A DNA stretch of 64,000 nucleotides from an uncultured Pseudomonadota bacterium (GCA_903876765.1 CAIRBH010000015.1:48423-112422); one strand, 5' to 3'; positions 27,915 to 36,801 are shown, numbered from the stretch's first letter. Program-made: numbers and translations. The notes: a model not told the origin generated them from the sequence alone.

Positions 27915-29027
27915 ATCTCTGCTATTGATCTCATGGTATATATCTATAGTTTGTTGACACATCGCCAATAACGTCATTGAGTGGGGTGTATGCATGAATT
28001 TTTCAGTAGTATCGGATGAAAGGATGGACATGACTACTGAGCGAAGTAAAGCAATTGAATTAAGACTAACCTTGCCTTGTGGATAAAGCGCAGATAAGAT
28101 TTCACCAACCCCTCCATGATCATAGCCTACGACTGGCACACCCATAGTCAGTGCTTCTAGCACGGTGCGGCCAAAAGATTCTGGTTTAGTGGATAGTGAC
28201 AGCACTACATTCGATATCGCATATATTTCTCGCATATCAGATCGATTGCCAGTAAAGGTAATCACATCATCGAGGCCTTCTAGGTGAATGCGATGACGAA
28301 GTTCTTCTGCATACTTGCGCCGTTTAGAATCCTCCCCCCCCACAATCAATCCATGTATTTTATGTCCAGCTTGCTTGAGCTGAATAATGAGCTCAATAAA
28401 ATCATGGTGCCCTTTCAAGCGCGTTAATCGGCCAGGTAAGGTTAAGATCTTCTTACCTTCGAGCTGCGGAAAATCTTGCTGCCATTGCTTCATCCACGCT
28501 ATCGCTGGCCGATAACCATGAGGAAATTCAATAGGATCAACCCCTCGATAAATTAATTTAATTTTTGATGGATTGGTACTGGGGTAGTTTTTTTTAATAT
28601 AGTCACCTACCGTAGCTGAAACGGCAATGACACGTTCACCTTTACACATGATTTCGCTGTATTTAGATACAGAATATAAGCCATGCACCGTAGTCACTAA
28701 ATGTGGCCTGTCATCCGCAGGAAGCCCTCGCCATGCCAAATACATCACCCAAGCTGGCATGCGTGAGCGAAGGTGTAAAATGTCTGGCCGAGTCTGTTTA
28801 AGCCAGCGCCGAACAGCCCAAATGTGACACAAGGTAAATAAAGACTTTTTACCTAAATCCCAATTAACGTGCTGACTACCTTGCCCTATAAGCTTTTCTA
28901 CCATACGGCCGCCAGCTGAAACAACGATAGACTCATGGCCTGTTTGCACTAGCGCCTGCGCAATTTCTAAGGTGCCTTTTTCTACTCCGCCGCCATCAAG
29001 TGCTGGTAAAACTTGTACCACCTTCAT
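27909..29027 (-). CDS. family 4 glycosyltransferase with G8 tract
   Basis: This GT-B enzyme (about 372 residues) starts MKVVQVLPALDGGGVEKGTLEIA, with the glycine loop of LPS-core GT4 transferases. The donor half has LTLPGRLTRLKGHHDFI, GLIVGGEDSKRRKYAEEL, and the EX7E motif in PESFGRTVLEALTMGVPVVGYDHGG. I chose the ATG at 29027 because its first base is the last base of the preceding stop (TGATG), which implies coupling, and because the family N-terminus begins there. The coding strand contains eight consecutive Gs across IVGGE (28341-28334), a possible phase-variation site. It probably acts on LPS core or a surface glycan. Confidence 0.85.
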   Translation of the reverse strand: MKVVQVLPALDGGGVEKGTLEIAQALVQTGHESIVVSAGGRMVEKLIGQGSQHVNWDLGKKSLFTLCHIWAVRRWLKQTRPDILHLRSRMPAWVMYLAWRGLPADDRPHLVTTVHGLYSVSKYSEIMCKGERVIAVSATVGDYIKKNYPSTNPSKIKLIYRGVDPIEFPHGYRPAIAWMKQWQQDFPQLEGKKILTLPGRLTRLKGHHDFIELIIQLKQAGHKIHGLIVGGEDSKRRKYAEELRHRIHLEGLDDVITFTGNRSDMREIYAISNVVLSLSTKPESFGRTVLEALTMGVPVVGYDHGGVGEILSALYPQGKVSLNSIALLRSVVMSILSSDTTEKFMHTPHSMTLLAMCQQTIDIYHEINSRDL

Positions 29028-29887
29028 CACAAAAACCTTTGTTGAATAATGCCAGCACAACGATCAGCTTCAGCCAATTTTACCACTGAGGCTGTTACTG
29101 CCCCAAGATAGCCTGCTGCTTGTAATTTTTCAACCCCAAGTATAAGGCGATTTTTATCATGGTAAGGCAGCGCTAATAACTTAACGCAACAGCCGGCAGT
29201 AAGCGCCTCATAAATCATAGACATACTATCTTGTGTTACCCAACAATTTTTAGTTTTTGCCAGCATATCGGGAAGCCAATTGCTATCCGTTTCTGTTGCA
29301 AGTACCACCGTCACATTAGCCAGCACCTTCAATAAGGTAATTGTCTTAAGTGGCGTTCGCCTTGAAGTAGCAATGATCGAATGCCTATGGTCTTGCTGGA
29401 TGATGTTTTCAACTTGGGTGAATACCTGCTCGTCATTCCAAGCAAAATGCTTAGATGGCCCACCAATCAATATCAGCTTACTATCCGCTAGTTTTTTTGC
29501 TGGCTGCATTCTATTGAGAGGGCCAATTGATTCGATAATATTGTGGCGTGCTAGAGGGACGTCATGTTCAGGGATAATGCATAGGTCAAACCAACTAAGT
29601 GGCAGTGATGGCTTCATCAAAACAATGGCAGGAACCCGCAATATTTTGGCAAGAATTAATAAAGTAACATGCGTATGATGCCCTGCACTTACTATGAATT
29701 TTGGCAAAGATTTTGTTTGCTTTTGCTTCCATACATAACTAAAGGCCTGCCAGACATGCATAATTGGCACTACCTGCCATGTTAAATTTGGCATCTTGCG
29801 CTGTAACGCTTCCAGCAAACCTAATGACTGATTAAAATGGCCAGGTTTACCGTCATTGACCACCCAAATATGTGTTGCTTTAGTCAC
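29027..29887 (-). CDS. ELM1-family (mitochondrial fission ELM1-like, DUF1022) protein
   Basis: This 286-residue protein matches the bacterial family named after plant ELM1: the opening WVVNDGKPGHFNQSLGLLEAL, then FIVSAGHHTHVTLL, PSLPLSWFDLCIIPEHDVP, LILIGGPSKHFAWN, SIIATSRRTP and WVTQDSMSMIYEALTAGCCVKLL. The overall pattern resembles a GT-B nucleotide-sugar transferase, and bacterial members commonly sit in LPS or capsule loci. The biochemical activity is not established to my knowledge. It lies between the TviB-like dehydrogenase (11 bases away) and the GT4 gene (TGATG overlap), suggesting a three-gene minus-strand operon. Confidence 0.8.
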   Translation of the reverse strand: MTKATHIWVVNDGKPGHFNQSLGLLEALQRKMPNLTWQVVPIMHVWQAFSYVWKQKQTKSLPKFIVSAGHHTHVTLLILAKILRVPAIVLMKPSLPLSWFDLCIIPEHDVPLARHNIIESIGPLNRMQPAKKLADSKLILIGGPSKHFAWNDEQVFTQVENIIQQDHRHSIIATSRRTPLKTITLLKVLANVTVVLATETDSNWLPDMLAKTKNCWVTQDSMSMIYEALTAGCCVKLLALPYHDKNRLILGVEKLQAAGYLGAVTASVVKLAEADRCAGIIQQRFL

Positions 29888-29898
29888 AACAGTGGTAA

Positions 29899-31173
29899 CT
29901 ACAACCGACCGTCCACTTGGTCAGCTCTGAACAAATATTTAACATCATAAATAATCACATTTGCTTTACCCATTTCACGAATTTTATCAATACCCATTGC
30001 CTTAAAGGCGTCATGTGCAACGCCGATAATAATAGCATCGTAATAATTAGACGCTGGCGTTGCGACAAGGTTGACGGCTAGTTCATGCTGTGCATCTTCT
30101 TTTTTAACCCAAGGATCATAAACATCAACCTTTGCATTGTAATCCGTTAATTCATCAATAATATCGGTAATACGGGTATTGCGAATATCTGGGCAATTCT
30201 CTTTGAAAGTAAGCCCCAACACTAGAATTTTAGCGTCAATAATATGCTGCTTATTTTTTAACATTAGTTGAATTACCTGCTGAGCCACATGAGTGCCCAT
30301 TCCATCATTCAGGCGACGACCAGCCAAAATCATATCGGGATGGTAGCCAATTTCTTGCGCCTTATGTGTAAGGTAATAGGGATCTACACCAATACAATGC
30401 CCGCCGACTAGGCCAGGGCGAAATGGTAAAAAATTCCACTTGGTACCTGCGGCATTCAGAACTGCCTCGGTGCTGATATTAAGCTTATTAAAAATAAGTG
30501 CTAATTCATTAATAAGCGCAATATTAATATCACGCTGAGTGTTTTCAATGACTTTCGCTGCCTCAGCAACTTTAATCGATTCCGCCTTGTAAGTGCCCGC
30601 TGTAATAATTTTCTGATATAAATTATCTACAAAGTCTGCCGTTTTTGCATTTGACCCAGAGGTGACTTTTAGAATGGTAGCCAAGCGATGTGTTTTATCT
30701 CCTGGGTTAATACGTTCCGGACTATAACCGACAAAAAAATCTTGATTAAATTTAAGCTGTGAGAATTCTTCAAGAATAGGTACGCAAACCTCTTCTGTTG
30801 TACCTGGATAAACGGTCGATTCGTAAATCACTGTATCGTTCACTGACAATAACTTACCTACGGTCTCGCTAGACTTTCTAAGTGGTATTAAGTCAGGGCG
30901 TTTATGGATGTCTATGGGAGTTGGCACGGTAATAATATAAACATTGCACTCTGCCAAATCTATAGGTATTAATGAATAACTAAGATTCGTGGCATCAGAT
31001 AACTCTTCGTCACTCGTTTCTAGGGTTGAATCATGCCCCCTAATAAGCTCTGCAACACGTGCAGGGTTGATGTCAAAGCCTATAGTTTTATAAAATTTGC
31101 CGAACTCAACTGCAAGCGGTAAACCCACATAGCCTAAGCCAATAATCCCAATAACAATAGGTCGTTCAGTCAT
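29899..31173 (-). CDS. tviB: UDP-N-acetylhexosamine 6-dehydrogenase, TviB/WbpO-like
   Basis: This 424-residue nucleotide-sugar dehydrogenase oxidises C6 of a UDP-sugar with two NAD+. It has the Rossmann start [77 protein letters not shown] and the catalytic cysteine in [17 protein letters not shown]. The wording is closest to TviB of Vi antigen synthesis, which makes UDP-GlcNAcA, rather than UDP-glucose dehydrogenase; substrate assignment is by similarity only. A partner TviC-type epimerase is not next to it. It heads the minus-strand GT4/ELM1 operon and is divergent from the lpxL-like gene. Confidence 0.87.
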   Translation of the reverse strand: MTERPIVIGIIGLGYVGLPLAVEFGKFYKTIGFDINPARVAELIRGHDSTLETSDEELSDATNLSYSLIPIDLAECNVYIITVPTPIDIHKRPDLIPLRKSSETVGKLLSVNDTVIYESTVYPGTTEEVCVPILEEFSQLKFNQDFFVGYSPERINPGDKTHRLATILKVTSGSNAKTADFVDNLYQKIITAGTYKAESIKVAEAAKVIENTQRDINIALINELALIFNKLNISTEAVLNAAGTKWNFLPFRPGLVGGHCIGVDPYYLTHKAQEIGYHPDMILAGRRLNDGMGTHVAQQVIQLMLKNKQHIIDAKILVLGLTFKENCPDIRNTRITDIIDELTDYNAKVDVYDPWVKKEDAQHELAVNLVATPASNYYDAIIIGVAHDAFKAMGIDKIREMGKANVIIYDVKYLFRADQVDGRL

Positions 31174-31340
31174 AATTCTTCCTAGTCTAACTTAATTTAA
31201 GTAATACAGATAAATGCCATATAGGCAAAAATCCATCAGGGATTCTGAAAAATATAGTCATTTAATTTTACGAGGTGGTCGGTAATTAAATCAGCCGTTG
31301 TGATACAAAACAAACATTGGTTAAAACTCACAAGTCTCAT

Positions 31341-31368
31341 ATTGCAATATAGCATAGTCCGCTATAAT
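31341..31368 (+). promoter_or_regulatory. promoter of the lpxL-like gene, near-leaderless
   Basis: ATTGCA (31341-31346) and a perfect TATAAT (31363-31368) are spaced 16 bases apart. The ATG follows the -10 box after only eight bases, so the transcript would begin within a few bases of the start codon. Confidence 0.55.
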
Positions 31369-31376
31369 CAGTCTTT

Positions 31377-32228
31377 ATGAGCCCTTTTAAATTCAACCTA
31401 CTACGTTTACTGCTAGCTGCATTTAGTCTTTTACCCTTACCGATAGTGCATGGTTTGGGCATGTACTTAGGCTGGTTAGGTTCGGTTCTATCACTGAAAC
31501 ATGCGCGACTAACTGAAAAGAACTTGCAATCTAGCGGCATTTACCAAGACGGCATAGCATTTAAGCGGGCTGTTAGACAAAATATTGGTGAATCTGGCAA
31601 GGCACTATTAGAAACCTTGGCTATTTGGTTTCGCAGTGACAAACGGCAATTGTCACTGGTAAAAAACTTTGATGGCTGGCACCATATAGAGGCTGGTTTA
31701 GCTGCTGGCAAGGGCATTATTTTTCTAACTCCACACATGGGTTGTTTTGAAATCACTTCACTGTATGTTGCAGCTCGCTACCCAGTTACGGTGCTTTTCC
31801 GACCACCCCGCCATGCTTGGATGCTCCCTTTAATGAATATGGGCAGAAAGCGTGGCAAAATTCATCTAGCACAAGCAAACGCACATGGGGTAAAACAGCT
31901 ATTACAAGCCATTAAGCGCGGTGAGGCGATTGGCATATTGCCTGATCAAGCGCCGCTTGAGGGTGAGGGTGAATGGGCGCCGTTTTTTGGCAGACCCGCA
32001 TACACCATGACACTGGCATCCAAATTAGCAAAAAAAACTGGGGCGCAAGTACTCATGGTATTTGGTGAACGCCTAAGTTTCGGCCGTGGTTATAGTATTC
32101 ATATAAGGCCGATTGTCGAGGGTGGCATTAACACAGCCGCCTTACTCAATGCCGAAATTGAGCACACTGTATTACAATGCCCTACTCAGTATTTATGGGG
32201 ATATGACCGCTATAAAGCTCGAGATTAA
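31377..32228 (+). CDS. lysophospholipid/lipid A acyltransferase, LpxL/HtrB family
   Basis: This 283-residue enzyme belongs to the lipid A secondary acyltransferase family that uses acyl-ACP. It has an N-terminal hydrophobic anchor, then the catalytic HX4E motif in FLTPHMGCFEIT (about residue 120), RPPRHAWMLP, and the DQAPLEGEGEWAPFFGRPAYT segment typical of LpxL/LpxM. It would acylate lipid A at the inner membrane; which acyl chain cannot be told. It has its own near-leaderless promoter, is divergent from the TviB-like gene, and precedes grpE across a 194-base gap that contains the heat-shock promoter. Confidence 0.85.
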   Translation: MSPFKFNLLRLLLAAFSLLPLPIVHGLGMYLGWLGSVLSLKHARLTEKNLQSSGIYQDGIAFKRAVRQNIGESGKALLETLAIWFRSDKRQLSLVKNFDGWHHIEAGLAAGKGIIFLTPHMGCFEITSLYVAARYPVTVLFRPPRHAWMLPLMNMGRKRGKIHLAQANAHGVKQLLQAIKRGEAIGILPDQAPLEGEGEWAPFFGRPAYTMTLASKLAKKTGAQVLMVFGERLSFGRGYSIHIRPIVEGGINTAALLNAEIEHTVLQCPTQYLWGYDRYKARD

Positions 32229-32359
32229 TAGATTTTCACCTAATAATGTCAATACTTGCTGTCTAGCTAGCCAGTCTAATACCTAAGCCCCGCTGGCAAG
32301 ATAGCCAGAAAAACACCTGCCAGCCCCAAAAAATTAATGCATTATTTTTGCATTTTCAG

Positions 32360-32385
32360 CTTGAGATTTTGTAAGCAGCCCCCAT
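32360..32385 (+). promoter_or_regulatory. sigma-32 promoter of grpE
   Basis: CTTGAG (32360-32365) and CCCCAT (32380-32385) are separated by 14 bases, matching the sigma-32 consensus CTTGAA-N11-16-CCCCATNT. It lies 37 bases before the grpE start. Confidence 0.8.
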
Positions 32386-32422
32386 TGACTAAACACTGAT
32401 TAAAAATAATTGAGGATGCTTC

Positions 32423-32935
32423 ATGACCGAATACAATCAAGAACCCCAAGTGGACAGCGCAGGTGAAGCTGCTGCTGGCCAGTCAATTGACCCATCAATC
32501 CGCATTGCAGAGCTAGAAGCGCAACTCGCTGAAGCACAAGCGGCTGTGTTATACGTCAAAGCCGATGGTGAAAATATCCGCCGTCGGGCGATGGATGATA
32601 TTGATAAAGCGCGCAAATTCGCCTTAGAAAAATTCTCTAATGAACTATTAGCTGTTAAAGATAGTTTAGATGCTGCCCTACTCATTGAAGCCACCGATGT
32701 ACAAAGTTACAAAGATGGCGTGGATATTACCGCCAAGCAATTAGGCGCAGTATTTGAAAAATTTAACATTGCAGAAATAAACCCAGTGGGCGAAAAGTTT
32801 GACCCTAATAAGCATCAAGCCATCAGCATGTTAGAAAATAGCGGCGAACCCAATACCGTCACGGTAGTTTTGCAAAAAGGTTATACGCTCAACGAGCGGG
32901 TATTGCGCCCAGCTTTGGTGATGGTGGCTAAGTAA
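32423..32935 (+). CDS. grpE: nucleotide exchange factor GrpE
   Basis: GrpE releases ADP from DnaK and acts as a thermosensor. The 170-residue protein has a disordered acidic N-terminus, a long coiled coil starting near residue 27 (RIAELEAQLAEAQAAVLYVKADGENIRRRA), and the C-terminal beta domain with GEKFDPNKHQAIS and LQKGYTLNERVLRPALVMVA. The length is slightly short but normal for betaproteobacteria. A GAGGA lies about eight bases before the ATG. A sigma-32 promoter precedes it, and dnaK follows after 149 bases with a second sigma-32 site. Confidence 0.97.
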   Translation: MTEYNQEPQVDSAGEAAAGQSIDPSIRIAELEAQLAEAQAAVLYVKADGENIRRRAMDDIDKARKFALEKFSNELLAVKDSLDAALLIEATDVQSYKDGVDITAKQLGAVFEKFNIAEINPVGEKFDPNKHQAISMLENSGEPNTVTVVLQKGYTLNERVLRPALVMVAK

Positions 32936-32959
32936 TTGTTAGCCAATCACCAGCGAGCA

Positions 32960-32987
32960 CTTGAAATATTCTGAACTATCACCATTA
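32960..32987 (+). promoter_or_regulatory. sigma-32 promoter of dnaK
   Basis: A perfect CTTGAA (32960-32965) and CACCATTA (32980-32987) are spaced 14 bases apart, one base off the CCCCAT core. It lies in the grpE-dnaK gap and gives dnaK its own heat-shock start. Confidence 0.72.
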
Positions 32988-33084
32988 ACGATACATGGAT
33001 TTTAAATAAGTCCGAATGTAACAGAGCAAGCTGTACTTACATTCATTAGAGACTCACTAAATTTTAGAAAAAGGAATAGGAATT

Positions 33085-35004
33085 ATGGGAAAAATTATTG
33101 GTATTGACTTAGGCACTACAAACTCATGCGTAGCCGTGATGGAAGGCGGCAAACCGCGCGTAATTGAGAACTCTGAAGGTACACGCACCACGCCTTCTAT
33201 TATTGCTTATCAAGAAGATGGTGAAATTTTAGCGGGCGCTCCGGCAAAACGCCAAGCAGTGACTAACCCAAAAAATACGCTTTACGCAGTTAAGCGTTTA
33301 ATCGGCCGTCGTTTTGATGAAAAAGAAGTGCAAAAAGATATTGGCCTCATGCCTTACACCATTGCGAAAGCAGACAACGGTGATGCATGGGTAGAAGTGC
33401 GTGGCGTTAAAATGGCGCCGCCACAAATTTCGGCTGAAGTATTACGCAAGATGAAAAAAACCGCAGAAGACTACTTGGGCGAAGAAGTGACAGAAGCTGT
33501 CATTACTGTGCCTGCTTACTTTAACGATAGTCAACGTCAAGCGACTAAAGATGCTGGCCGTATTGCTGGCTTGGATGTTAAACGTATTATTAATGAGCCG
33601 ACCGCAGCCGCACTGGCGTTTGGTTTAGATAAACAAGAAGGTGACCGTAAAATTGCCGTATACGACCTAGGGGGCGGTACATTTGACGTGTCTATAATTG
33701 AAATTTCTAGCATTGATGGCGAACATCAATTTGAAGTGCTTTCAACTAATGGCGACACTTTCTTAGGCGGCGAAGACTTTGATAATCGCTTAATTGACTT
33801 TTTAGCAGATGAATTCAAAAAAGATAATGGTGGCCTAGATTTACGCAACGACTTATTAGCAAAACAACGCTTAAAAGAAGCGGCAGAAAAAGCCAAAATT
33901 GAGTTATCTGGGGCAACGCAAACTGAAGTGAACTTGCCTTACATTACTGCAGATGCCACTGGCCCTAAACATTTGGTGGTAAAAATCACCCGCACAAAAT
34001 TAGAATCTTTAGTCGAAGACTTAATCGAGCGCACCATGGCGCCTTGCCGGGTGGCAATTAAAGATGCGGGCGTTTCTATTGACGATATTACGGACGTGAT
34101 TTTAGTCGGCGGTCAAAGCCGTATGCCTAAAGTGCAAGAAAAAGTAAAAGAGATTTTTGGTAAAGAGCCGCGTAAAGACGTCAACCCAGATGAGGCGGTG
34201 GCCGTAGGTGCCGCTATTCAAGGTGGCGTGCTAAAAGGTGACGTCAAAGATGTGCTATTGCTTGATGTAACGCCATTATCGCTAGGCATTGAAACGCTAG
34301 GCGGCGTGATGACCAAGGTAATTAAGAAAAATACCACCATTCCGACTAAGGCGTCGCAAACTTTCTCTACCGCTGATGACAACCAAAATGCCGTCACTAT
34401 TCAAGTATTGCAAGGCGAACGTGAAAAAGCCGCCGCCAATAAGTCACTTGGCCAATTTAATTTAAGTGATATTCCACCTGCGCCACGTGGTATGCCGCAA
34501 ATTGAAGTCACTTTTGATATTGATGCTAACGGTATTTTGCATGTGAGTGCAAAAGACAAAGCCACCGGTAAAGAAAATAAAATTACCATCAAGGCTAATA
34601 GTGGCCTGAGCGAAGCTGAAATTCAGCAAATGGAAGAAGATGCGATTAAATACGCAGATGAAGACAAGAAATATCGCGAATTGGTAGATGCGCGCAACGC
34701 AGCTGATGGCATGGTGCACTCTGTGAAAAAATCATTGGCTGAGCATGGTGATAAATTAGATGCGGCGGAAAAAGAATCCATAGAAGTCGCTATTAAAGGG
34801 GTTGAGGAGGTGTTGCAATCTGATGATAAAGACGCTATCGAAGCCAAAACAGCTACTTTAACCGAAGCTTCACAAAAACTAGGTGAGAAAGTGTACGCAG
34901 AGCAACAAGCAGAAGCGAATACTGAATCAGCCCAACCTGAAGGCGAAAAGACGGTGGACGGCGATGTCGTTGATGCTGAGTTTGAAGAAGTAAAGAAAGA
35001 CTAA
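33085..35004 (+). CDS. dnaK: chaperone DnaK
   Basis: DnaK is the main Hsp70; it folds nascent and damaged proteins and binds sigma-32 to restrain the heat response in model bacteria. The 639-residue protein has the phosphate loops [18 protein letters not shown] and [15 protein letters not shown], the adenosine loop [13 protein letters not shown], the [18 protein letters not shown] linker, a beta-sandwich substrate domain and an alpha lid with a charged EEVKKD end. AAGGAATAGGAATT precedes the ATG. The 134-base gap to dnaJ consists largely of heptamer repeats. Confidence 0.99.
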   Translation: MGKIIGIDLGTTNSCVAVMEGGKPRVIENSEGTRTTPSIIAYQEDGEILAGAPAKRQAVTNPKNTLYAVKRLIGRRFDEKEVQKDIGLMPYTIAKADNGDAWVEVRGVKMAPPQISAEVLRKMKKTAEDYLGEEVTEAVITVPAYFNDSQRQATKDAGRIAGLDVKRIINEPTAAALAFGLDKQEGDRKIAVYDLGGGTFDVSIIEISSIDGEHQFEVLSTNGDTFLGGEDFDNRLIDFLADEFKKDNGGLDLRNDLLAKQRLKEAAEKAKIELSGATQTEVNLPYITADATGPKHLVVKITRTKLESLVEDLIERTMAPCRVAIKDAGVSIDDITDVILVGGQSRMPKVQEKVKEIFGKEPRKDVNPDEAVAVGAAIQGGVLKGDVKDVLLLDVTPLSLGIETLGGVMTKVIKKNTTIPTKASQTFSTADDNQNAVTIQVLQGEREKAAANKSLGQFNLSDIPPAPRGMPQIEVTFDIDANGILHVSAKDKATGKENKITIKANSGLSEAEIQQMEEDAIKYADEDKKYRELVDARNAADGMVHSVKKSLAEHGDKLDAAEKESIEVAIKGVEEVLQSDDKDAIEAKTATLTEASQKLGEKVYAEQQAEANTESAQPEGEKTVDGDVVDAEFEEVKKD

Positions 35005-35012
35005 AAGATCGT

Positions 35013-35137
35013 CGTTAGCATGTAGTCACTAGTCGTTAGCATCTAATCAGGTGCTAGCGACTTTTGCGCTAAACACTAATGACTACAAAATAGCAGAGTA
35101 CAACCACCAACTAACGACTAAATACTAGCGACTAAAT
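35013..35137. repeat. inverted blocks of NCTANNN heptamers filling the dnaK-dnaJ gap
   Basis: A left block (35013-35047) reads CGTTAGC, ATGTAGT, CACTAGT, CGTTAGC, ATCTAAT, five units of period 7. Read on the other strand they become GCTAACG and ACTANNN-type units. Right-hand blocks (35075-35088 and 35110-35137) read ACTAATG, ACTACAA and ACTAACG, ACTAAAT, ACTAGCG, ACTAAAT. TAGTCGTTAG (35030-35039) is a perfect inverted copy of CTAACGACTA (35111-35120), so a large stem-loop is possible. Confidence 0.8.
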
Positions 35138-35138
35138 T

Positions 35139-36260
35139 ATGGCAAGCAAAAGAGATTATTACGAAGTACTCGGCGTCAATAAAGACGCAACCGAAGAAGA
35201 AATTAAAAAATCTTATCGCAAATTGGCGATGAAGCATCATCCTGACCGCAATCCGGATAATCCTAAGGCGGAAGAACATTTTAAAGAGGCGAAAGAAGCC
35301 TATGAAATGTTAAGTGATGAGCAAAAACGTGCAGCTTATGATCAATACGGCCATGCTGGCGTTGAGCAAGGTGGCGGCGCAGGTGGCTTTAGTGGCGCAG
35401 GTTTTGGTGATGCTTTTGGTGATATTTTTGGTGATATTTTTGGGGGTGGTCGCGCTGGCGGACAAGCCAATAAGGTCTATCGTGGCGCGGATTTGCGCTA
35501 CAACATGGAGGTCTCTTTAGAAGACGCGGCCAAAGGCACAGAAACAAAGATTCGCATCCCTGTGCAATCGACTTGCGAGACTTGCAAAGGCTCTGGTGCA
35601 CGCCCAGGTACACAACCTGTGACCTGTACTACTTGTGCTGGTCACGGCCAAGTGCGTATGCAACAAGGGTTTTTCTCCGTACAGCAAACCTGCCCAAAAT
35701 GTCATGGTAACGGCAAAATGGTCAAAGACCCTTGCCCGAGCTGTAATGGTGCTGGGCGAACCAAGCAAAACAAAACCCTATCGGTGAAAATACCCGCTGG
35801 CGTTGATGAAGGCGATAGAATCAGACTGACGGGTGAAGGTGAAGCGGGTGTTAACGGTGGACCTACTGGTGATTTATACGTAGTGATACACCTGAAGGAA
35901 CATGCGATTTTCCAACGTGAAGGTGGTAATTTACATTGCGAGATGCCCATTAGCTTTAGTACCGCCGCCCTGGGTGGCGAAATTGAAGTGCCAACGCTTG
36001 GCGGCTCAGCGAAAATGAAAATTCCTGCTGAAACGCAAACTGGCGGCGTGTTTAGATTGCGCGGTAAAGGCATTAAACCATTACGCCAATCTGAACATGG
36101 CGATTTAATGGTGCATGTTATCGTTGAAACACCTGTTAAGCTTACCGAAAAACAAAAAGACTTATTACGTGAATTTGAAACCAGCACCCAAGCTGATTCT
36201 GGCAAACACAGCCCACGCAATAAATCTTGGATGAATAAAGTCAAAGATTTTTTTGAATAA
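35139..36260 (+). CDS. dnaJ: chaperone DnaJ
   Basis: DnaJ delivers substrates to DnaK and stimulates its ATPase. The 373-residue protein has the J domain with HHPDRN (HPD about 33-35), a Gly/Phe-rich region (about 75-110), four CXXCXGXG zinc repeats ([32 protein letters not shown], about 146-206) and the C-terminal substrate domains. The length is standard. The ATG is preceded directly by the heptamer array, without a recognisable Shine-Dalgarno. A strong hairpin follows the stop codon. Confidence 0.98.
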   Translation: MASKRDYYEVLGVNKDATEEEIKKSYRKLAMKHHPDRNPDNPKAEEHFKEAKEAYEMLSDEQKRAAYDQYGHAGVEQGGGAGGFSGAGFGDAFGDIFGDIFGGGRAGGQANKVYRGADLRYNMEVSLEDAAKGTETKIRIPVQSTCETCKGSGARPGTQPVTCTTCAGHGQVRMQQGFFSVQQTCPKCHGNGKMVKDPCPSCNGAGRTKQNKTLSVKIPAGVDEGDRIRLTGEGEAGVNGGPTGDLYVVIHLKEHAIFQREGGNLHCEMPISFSTAALGGEIEVPTLGGSAKMKIPAETQTGGVFRLRGKGIKPLRQSEHGDLMVHVIVETPVKLTEKQKDLLREFETSTQADSGKHSPRNKSWMNKVKDFFE

Positions 36261-36268
36261 TTGCGTAT

Positions 36269-36312
36269 TGAATAAAGACTGACTCAAACCAAAATGAGTC
36301 AGTCTTTATTCA
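36269..36312. terminator. 18-bp bidirectional terminator after dnaJ
   Basis: TGAATAAAGACTGACTCA (36269) pairs perfectly with TGAGTCAGTCTTTATTCA (ending 36312) around the loop AACCAAAA. It ends dnaJ and also overlaps the last codons and stop of the convergent 83-residue gene. The tails are not long T runs. Confidence 0.65.
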
Positions 36313-36550
36313 TTTGTAAACTCGCCTGAATTGCCCTTAACTCTGCATCCGCATCACTGAATGTTTGATAGTGCACCCCTTTAGTTTTGGCATACCAGTA
36401 CTTACTATTCCACTCGTCACCCTCAATTTTATGCAGTACCCCATGTAGCCAATTGGCGCTGGAATCATGGTATTTCTGCGCAATTTGATGTGCCGCATGC
36501 CAATCACCGGCCATCGCAGCTTCTACAGCGATCAATAATTCATTCGTCAA
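36299..36550 (-). CDS. conserved hypothetical protein, 83 residues
   Basis: I do not assign a function. The protein is soluble and helical-looking, with [49 protein letters not shown], a pattern I recognise from small conserved proteobacterial proteins of about 80-90 residues. The start is uncertain: TTG at 36550 fits the frame, and no in-frame ATG is available upstream of the conserved region. It overlaps the end of the GIY-YIG gene by 11 bases, which suggests translational coupling. Its stop codon lies inside the dnaJ terminator hairpin. Confidence 0.65.
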   Translation of the reverse strand: MTNELLIAVEAAMAGDWHAAHQIAQKYHDSSANWLHGVLHKIEGDEWNSKYWYAKTKGVHYQTFSDADAELRAIQASLQMNKD

Positions 36551-36782
36551 AATACTGTAACTTCTTATGTCTAGGTAAACTTTTTAACTGAGCTTCAGCA
36601 ACGCTTGCGTCAGATCGGTCTTGATAGGATTTTGAAGCAACGATTTTTATTGGTGGATTCGCACGCGTATAACGAGCACCTTTGCCTGTTACATGGGCAG
36701 CAAAACGAGATTCTAAATTATTGGTAATGCCAGCGTAATAAGCACCGTTGTTACATTCCAATAAGTATAAAAACCAAGTCAT
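36540..36782 (-). CDS. GIY-YIG nuclease family protein (YhbQ-like)
   Basis: This 80-residue protein is a minimal stand-alone GIY-YIG domain of the UPF0213 type. It begins [28 protein letters not shown], with the degenerate GIY and YIG tyrosines and the conserved arginine, then [12 protein letters not shown], ending with [13 protein letters not shown] that carries the conserved glutamate. E. coli YhbQ is the nearest named relative; DNA-damage-related nuclease activity has been proposed for it. It is preceded 19 bases upstream by gloA. Confidence 0.85.
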   Translation of the reverse strand: MTWFLYLLECNNGAYYAGITNNLESRFAAHVTGKGARYTRANPPIKIVASKSYQDRSDASVAEAQLKSLPRHKKLQYFDE

Positions 36783-36801
36783 GGTTTAAGATTCAACTTT
36801 T

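Noticed and set aside
24150..31173. Genomic island or mobile element carrying the LPS locus
   Set aside because: The region is more A/T-rich, but no integrase, transposase, tRNA flank or terminal repeats are visible.
32229..33084. CIRCE operator before grpE or dnaK
   Set aside because: No TTAGCACTC or GAGTGCTAA arm is present; only sigma-32-like promoters are visible.
35702..36244. 180-residue minus-strand ORF opposite dnaJ
   Set aside because: Antisense of conserved DnaJ C-terminal domains; Ser/Pro/Leu-rich with no recognisable fold.
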